Shown piece after piece: positions 58,800 through 64,000 of a DNA stretch of 64,000 bases. Both the position numbers and the translations under genes were made by a program. The number at the start of each line of letters is the position of its first letter. Position 1 is the stretch's first letter. The stretch comes from Artocarpus heterophyllus (Eukaryota; Streptophyta; Magnoliopsida; Rosales; Moraceae). The notes under the pieces are model-generated. The model did no database searches. It was not told the DNA's origin and was given only the letters and a program-made list of their open reading frames with translations. The stretch is from NCBI GenBank assembly GCA_025403435.1, contig CM046348.1:10906606-10970605 (forward strand), given 5' to 3'.

Positions 58800-59450
58800 A
58801 TGTCTACCTCCCAGTCCACGAAGAAAATAAAGAATGTCTGTGTCTTTTGTGGTTCCAGCCTTGGAAAAGATAAAGCTTATTTAGAAGCTGCAAATCACTT
58901 AGGGCAAGTCCTAGCACGCAAGAAGATTAACATAATCTATGGGGGTGGTAGTATAAAAATGATGGTAAATATGGCACTAGCAGCTAGGTCTAGCGACGCT
59001 ACTGATGTAAGAATTTGGCCTCATATTCCAGTTGAAGGAAACCTTTGTAAGGAAGCCATAGGTAAGGGAGAAGGAGTCAGGAGTATCCCTAAAAATTTTA
59101 AAGACATAATCTTCAATTCTGATGCTTTTATAGCATTACCTGGTGGTCTAGGTACTCTTGAGGAAATATTTATAGTTGCTTGTGGGCAATTGTTGGGCTT
59201 TTATTCCAAACCTTTGGGACTGCTGAACGTAAAGGGTTTTTATGACGGTCTTTTGAAATTTCTAGATTACGCTGTGGAAGAAAACATCACTACAGAATCG
59301 GAGAGACAAATCTTTGTCACTGCTTCAACAGCTGAGGAATTGATAGATAAAATGCAAATCATACATCCAGAATCCGACACTGCAACATCCAAGCTTGAAT
59401 GGGAAAGGGAAAGCCGGGAGCGGCCAATTGATTTGAATCTCCATCTGTAA
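58800..59450 (+). CDS. LOG-like: Cargo ORF 2: LONELY GUY (LOG)-family protein, probably catalytically altered
   Basis: Intact 216 codons from the ATG at 58,800 (the frame is open upstream only to a GTG at 58,761, not a plausible plant start). Intact LOG enzymes release active cytokinin bases from riboside 5'-monophosphates in the cytosol. Visible family blocks: VCVFCGSSLGKDKAY (near the N-terminus), YGGGSI, SDAFIALPGGLGTLEEIF with the PGGxGTxxE signature, GLLNVKGFYDGLLKFLD, and a typical C-terminal KLEW. Length is normal. Differences: the loop after GGGSI reads KMMVNMA where GLMG is usual, and the segment before SDAFIAL lacks the RKxxM motif with the catalytic Arg. Plant LOG genes have several introns; this has none, so it likely entered as cDNA. 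It may be inactive, bind nucleotides only, or have a new role. Confidence 0.85.
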   Translation: MSTSQSTKKIKNVCVFCGSSLGKDKAYLEAANHLGQVLARKKINIIYGGGSIKMMVNMALAARSSDATDVRIWPHIPVEGNLCKEAIGKGEGVRSIPKNFKDIIFNSDAFIALPGGLGTLEEIFIVACGQLLGFYSKPLGLLNVKGFYDGLLKFLDYAVEENITTESERQIFVTASTAEELIDKMQIIHPESDTATSKLEWERESRERPIDLNLHL

Positions 59451-60386
59451 TCTTTTTGTTTTATCTTTGGCATGTAGGCATGTGTGTCCGTATTTCGTGT
59501 GTTACGAATAACCGTTTGCCTTGTATTCTGTGTTTCTTGTGGTACGTTGTTGTTCAATCTTTTAGATTCATTGAGCCTAATGCCGGGATGGCTGGATACG
59601 GAGTACTTGATGCTCTCGAAACGCATCCTTCTTAAGGTCCGATCTTTTGTTTATCGATGTTTTTGTATCCTCTAAGCATGCATGATATGGATAGCTGGTA
59701 TACGGAGTGCCTTGTACTCTCGAAACGTATCCGTATCATGTTTGTAATGTGTAATATTCTGTTAATATTATGTGGAAGTACCAAAGTCAGTTATGGGGAT
59801 ATTCCATATGAAATATGAGTATATTATTTGGATTGAATGTTTGTGTCATGAGGATAGCTGTTTAATGAAAAATATGTCGGGTATGTTTGCAACCAGAGAT
59901 TCCGTTTAATATCTCTATGAATAAGTTTAATGTATGGTTTTGAATATAAGTGTTTGTGATATATGTTTTATGATTATGTTTTAGTTTATTAGTTGAGGTA
60001 TGAAATCAAATATATTTGACTTTTCCTTACTCAAAAAGGAAAAGGAACCTAAAGATGAAGTATATAAAATTTCTCTGGCAATCTCCTTAAATGTGATTGT
60101 AAATCACAGTCCATGGACAATGAAGGACTGGAATCATGATATGGTCAATATGTAGGCCTGATCAGATTCTTAGACTATTATACGGTGTTATAAGTTGAAA
60201 CTTGTCAGAAATACTCTCATTGAGGGATTTAGGAGTAAGATTTATTATGCAAGTAAATAAGTGGAGATACGATAACTTAAATTTGGAGGACAAACAACAT
60301 TAACGGTTTAGACTCAGAATTGGAATCATAGTGGAATCATAATTTTTACTAGTATTGCTAGAATTGAAATTTCGAGGACGAAATTT
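59451..60386 (+). other. 3' region of the cargo element between ORF 2 and the polypurine tract
   Basis: No ORF. A roughly 43-bp segment is present twice about 100 bp apart: 59,587-59,629 and 59,689-59,733 share TGG(A/T)TACGGAGT and CTCTCGAAACG(C/T)ATCC. The last part (60,365-60,386, TTTCGAGGACGAAATTTC) is a remnant of the Ty3 pol end. Confidence 0.55.
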
Positions 60387-60388
60387 CT

Positions 60389-60402
60389 TTAAGGGGGGTA
60401 GA
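60389..60402 (+). other. Polypurine tract of the cargo element
   Basis: TTAAGGGGGGTAGA immediately before the 3' LTR, as in Ty3 Del/Tekay-like retrotransposons. Confidence 0.85.
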
Positions 60403-60404
60403 GC

Positions 60405-62377
60405 TGTGACACCCGTTATTCTTCTAACGGGTATTGAGGTAATTAAATTAATTTTTAATGTATAAAAAAAATTGCTTCATTTAAATTTATTTTATAATAT
60501 TTATTTTTATCTATTTTTAAATTTTCTAAAATTCTCATATATTTATTTAGTATGATTACTAAAAAGCCTTAGAACTTCTAATAAATCTCAAAAATGTCAT
60601 ATTGGCATTATGTGTGTTAAAGTCTTTAGATGAGACATAAGGATATCTTTTCCAACTACTCTTGACCCTCATTTTCTTTATTTCCTCCGTGACATGCTTC
60701 AACATGTCTCCTCTATAATTGTTTCCATCACTTCTCTTCAAAGACTTCATCTTTTCTTCCTTTTTCTTCCACGGTTCCCACACTCTTCTTCTCATTTCTT
60801 TGCTGAAGCAAAATACTTAGAGAACTTCTTCAAGGCAGCCATAAAAATCAGCCACCATCACCTCCATTTGAGCAAGAATTTCAGTCATACCGAAGTAAAG
60901 GAACCTGTTTTGAAGCCATTTCAAGCTTCCAACTAACCATAATCCGAGGTTAGAATCTTATGAACAAATTTAGTCTTTCATTTATAAATTTTCTTTTATA
61001 CTAAAGGATTATTCAAATTTGCGTTCTTAAACCTAAGTATATGTTTGTTGCTATTTTGGAGCATATGTATGAAGTCTAAGTGTATATGCCCTAGACAGAA
61101 AATTTATATTGTTAAACTTTGTAATACCTCTATGGGCAGTGGTTATTTCTTGAAATTCTAAGATTAAATTAAAATGAATTTTATGAATGTAGTTGTATGT
61201 TGTGCTTTAGTTTTAATTGTCCTTATGCACGCCTTAGGATCAAGGGAGTATGGAGCTAACGTTAATTGATTCCAGGATTAAGAGACTGTTGATAAGCTTG
61301 AAAGGTAGGGATTCTATTACTCATCTTTTGTGAGGTTTTTATAGAATTAAAATTGATTGTTTTGCCGCAATATATATATATCTATGTTGAACTGATATTA
61401 TATGATTATCACATATGAAACTATGACATGGACTCGTCTTGTATTGTACGGCGAGGAACATAATGAATTGACACATGTTATAAATTGAGAAGCATGGTTA
61501 GGAAAACTGACTCTATTAATAATGATTTAATATAGAGAAATGGTGAGACATGAAGAGGGCGACGATTACGTCCTTGGGCATGAATACCCTAAAAGGTAAA
61601 ATAGGGGGAAGGTGATGACGCTTCCTTGGGTTGAAAGTCCCAGAACACACTGTACAGGAATCGATTTGGTGAGGACTCGGGGCTTGATGTCCCCTCACCG
61701 GAACACCCTTGGAATGTTTATAGGGTGATCAAGTGCGCCCATTTGGGTCTCGATGAGTTGAGTGATACTCAATTTAACATGGATACCTAGGAACAATGAT
61801 GATTGGTAATATTTGTATAAATGTGTAATTATGACACTTGGTAATGATTAACTACGGTATCCATAAGATGTGATCATAATAAACCTCATAATCTGGAATA
61901 TGATGTGACTTACTAACCATGCAGGTTTTAATGTGGTAATGATAAAAACCTAAAGGTGAGTAATGGCTTTCTCTACTGAGCATAGTGTTGCTCATACCCT
62001 TATATTTTTATCTTTTCAGGACTCACTAAGTGTGAGGTGGCTACGAGAAATATAGTTGAGGAAGTGATGTAGCTATATTACATTGGGACTGCTTCAATTG
62101 TTGAGAATGTTCTTCATGATAATGTAAGCATCAATTGTTACTTTCTGTGACTGTATTACAATGTGTTGAGGGTTAAAATGATGATGACAACAGTTTATAT
62201 TATTAAATTTAAGGTGCTACATTAAAACTGTGGTTTATTTATTGTTTATATTTTTATTTTTGAGTTGAGAGTTTTCATTTAAGTCCCGGGTAAATTTTAT
62301 TTTTAAGGTTTTACTTTTATTATTTATTTTTATTTTATCTCATTAAAAACTGTTAACCCCCATATAGGGGCGTTACA
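60405..62377 (+). repeat. 3' LTR of the cargo-carrying element
   Basis: 1,973 bp, same ends as the 5' copy. It lies downstream of the polypurine tract and is followed by GTTA of the target duplication. Confidence 0.95.
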
Positions 62378-63533
62378 GTTATTTACAAGATTGTGTTCTT
62401 GTCTTCTCTTTAAATCTGGTGAATGAAGGAAAAACTGGAAAGTCATCCACCAATGGTAAAAGGAAAAACGCCATTCATAAGATTGAATCGGAAAAGAGAA
62501 TATCTAAATATAAACAATATATCTTATAGTCAAATTAAGTGAAAATTTAACAAATTCAAAAAATGCCTGTTCACAGGAAACAATTCAAAAGAAAAGTCGT
62601 TGACCGGTGAAGAAGAATATTATACATAATCAAACCACTGGGCAACGTATACAAAGCTAAAAATCGTGTTTTTTTTCTTTTAAAAACAAGATCCATATGA
62701 TAATGTTTTTAAAATGAGTAAAAATAATTTTGTTTTAAAAAATAAGATTTTTTTAAAAATTATATTGAAAATATTTTTAAAATTTTTACCTCAAAAAATA
62801 TATAAAAATATTTTTAAACTTTCCCTAAAACAATAACAAACGAGGGATTTATTTTCTTTTTCTTTCTTCTTTATTTCCTAAAATCCGCAAAGGCCTCGTT
62901 GTTTTTCTTTATTATTATTATTATTTTTTTGGGTTGGAGCGGCGTATAGAAACGTCGTCATCAGATTTAATCCAAAAGAAAAAAAACGTTGTCATCAGAT
63001 TTTATTTCAAAAAAAAAAGTCGGCAGAGAAATGTGAGGTGGCATTTATTTAAGTGAATTAAGTAGTGGAGGGAGTTGTGCTCGTGTGTCAATGTGGGTGA
63101 AGTGGGAGTTAAGAAGAGGGATGGAATTTCAAAAAAAAAAAAAAGATGGCCTTTTTGTAAATATGTATCGAAAGAGTAACTTGTTATTAGGCGAGTTTGT
63201 TTGAAAAAGTTAAAGTAACATATGTCAAAAGATTAACAGGGTGTTTAGGAGTGTTAGTCAGAATCAATTGATTAAAACTAATTAGTTAAAAATATCATAA
63301 AATATAAAAATTTTATATTGTAGTAGTTTGTTTTTATTTTTACTATAACTATTAAGAGTTTTATACTATTTATTGGTTAGAACCAATTAGTTCTAAATGA
63401 AAACTAAACAACGTTTGTAAAAGAGTATGAAATAGAAACTGAACTTGGCACTCCTCATTATGGCAACCAAGCAACATTCCTTGAAACATTTCAAAACAAA
63501 ACAGGTTGTTTATAACAATATTAAGTTCCTACT
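62378..63533. other. Intergenic, right copy of the duplicated block and a MITE
   Basis: No gene seen. 62,922-63,135 duplicates 53,485-53,692 in the same orientation. A MITE-like sequence follows at 63,239-63,413. The rest is AT-rich. Confidence 0.45.
63239..63413. mobile_element. MITE of the GGTGTTTGG family (copy 4)
   Basis: It begins GGGTGTTTAGGAGTGTTAGT, then AATCAATTGATTAAAACTAA; the right arm has GGTTAGAACCAATTAGTT and ends AAACTAAACAACG. The centre TTTTATATTGTAGTAG with a following AGAGTTTTATACT is the family core. Confidence 0.45.
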
Positions 63534-64000
63534 TGTAACGCCCCGAAATTTATTTAATGTTATTGTAATATAAATGATGAATTAGTGTGTCATAATTAAT
63601 GTTTTAACATTAATTTAATTACTTGGTTGGATTTTAAAATTTTGGTTGTTTTGTTAATTTGATGAATTCAAATGATTTCTTATTGTTTTAAAATGATGTT
63701 TTGAGTTTTAAAACACAACAATTTGTAAAATGTTAAAATTATTCCGTTTTACAAAAACCGTGGGCGGCACATGATTTTCGTATAGTAAAACCGCCTACTG
63801 TTTCTCTCTATTTATTCTCTCTCTTCCTCCTCTCTCCTCACACTCTCAGATTTCTCTCTCTCTTCACTCACTCACTCTCTCTTGATCTCTCTCTCGGCTA
63901 CTCTCATCTCTCTCTATCTCTCTCAAAATTTTTGAAACCAAATTCGAATCCAAGCTTTGGGTTAGCAAGGAGGAGGCTCGGGGACGTGATTTGGTAACCA
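63534..64000 (+). repeat. Start of another Ty3-type LTR (runs off the window)
   Basis: TGTAACGCCCCGAAATTTAT is a very common start of plant Ty3 LTRs. AT-rich sequence follows, then a strongly CT-rich part (63,800-63,925, TCTCTCTC runs). Only the first 467 bp are visible, so it could be a solo LTR or a complete element. Confidence 0.5.

Larger units (their letters stand above)
54177..62377 (+). mobile_element. Non-autonomous LTR retrotransposon carrying two cargo ORFs
   Basis: 5' LTR 54,177-56,144 (1,968 bp) and 3' LTR 60,405-62,377 (1,973 bp) begin TGTGACACC and end GGGGCGTTACA, and are nearly identical (roughly two dozen differences by eye). Four-bp flanks GTTA match on both sides (54,173-54,176 and 62,378-62,381). 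PBS TGGTATCAGAGCC lies 7 bp inside the 5' LTR. The 3' side reads TTCGAGGACGAAATTTCTTT then AAGGGGGGTAGAGC, the typical pol end plus polypurine tract of Ty3 Del/Tekay-like elements. The 4.26-kb interior has no gag, protease, RT, RNase H or integrase. Instead it has two intact intronless ORFs, at 57,636-58,157 and 58,800-59,450. Young age and intact ORFs point to recent mobilisation in trans. I know of no described family of this design. Confidence 0.9.

Noticed and set aside
1..64000. tRNA, rRNA or small RNA genes
   Set aside because: I saw no cloverleaf with A/B boxes or rRNA sequence by eye; the TGGTATCAGAGC strings are retroelement primer-binding sites, not tRNA genes.

Overview
This is nuclear DNA of a flowering plant, most likely a eudicot. 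It is strongly AT-rich. Host genes are split by many short introns with GT-AG (once GC-AG) borders, and most of the space between them is transposable elements of several ages. The genes recognised (a HAC-type histone acetyltransferase, CRWN1/NMCP1, a CYB561 ascorbate ferrireductase, eIF2B delta) are all plant-type. I cannot name the species.

Layout. 2-625: 3' end of an unrecognised Arg/Ser/Tyr-rich protein gene. 626-8.4 kb: intergenic, with TIR/hAT-like elements. 8.5-15.06 kb (+): a p300/CBP-type acetyltransferase gene of 14 modelled exons, preceded by a cluster of five telo-box motifs. 15.06-26.85 kb: repeats only, including a diverged duplication of the region downstream of the acetyltransferase gene, a 123-bp tandem array, an old solo LTR, a TRIM and small tandem repeats. 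26.86-31.94 kb (-): a complete CRWN1/NMCP1 nuclear-lamina gene of 8 exons, one intron being GC-AG. 31.9-37.2 kb: intergenic with MITEs. 37.2-46.6 kb: an old, decayed minus-strand Ty1/copia element, split inside its protease region by a younger plus-strand copia element (40,008-44,227). The younger element carries nine-unit 22-bp palindromic arrays in both LTRs and has lost its RT core. 48.7-50.8 kb (+): a cytochrome b561 gene with two frame breaks. 51.65-52.76 kb (-): the C-terminal part of eIF2B delta, running into a 100-N assembly gap. 54.18-62.38 kb: an 8.2-kb LTR retrotransposon with nearly identical ~1.97-kb LTRs. 63.5 kb to the end: the start of another Ty3-like LTR.

The best candidate for something undescribed is the 8.2-kb element. 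It has a Met-type primer-binding site, a G-rich polypurine tract and Ty3-type borders, but no gag or pol ORF. Its interior holds two intact intronless ORFs. One is a 173-aa basic Cys-rich protein whose layout resembles the 3'-end nucleic-acid-binding proteins of betaflexivirids. The other is a 216-aa homologue of LONELY GUY (LOG, cytokinin-activating phosphoribohydrolase) that keeps PGGxGTxxE but has lost the catalytic Arg motif and altered its glycine loop. A CT-rich leader precedes the first ORF. This looks like a non-autonomous retroelement carrying, and possibly expressing, captured cargo.

Limits: all gene models are read by eye from splice signals and remembered family features. No alignment or database search was run, and identities and boundaries marked approximate are estimates.
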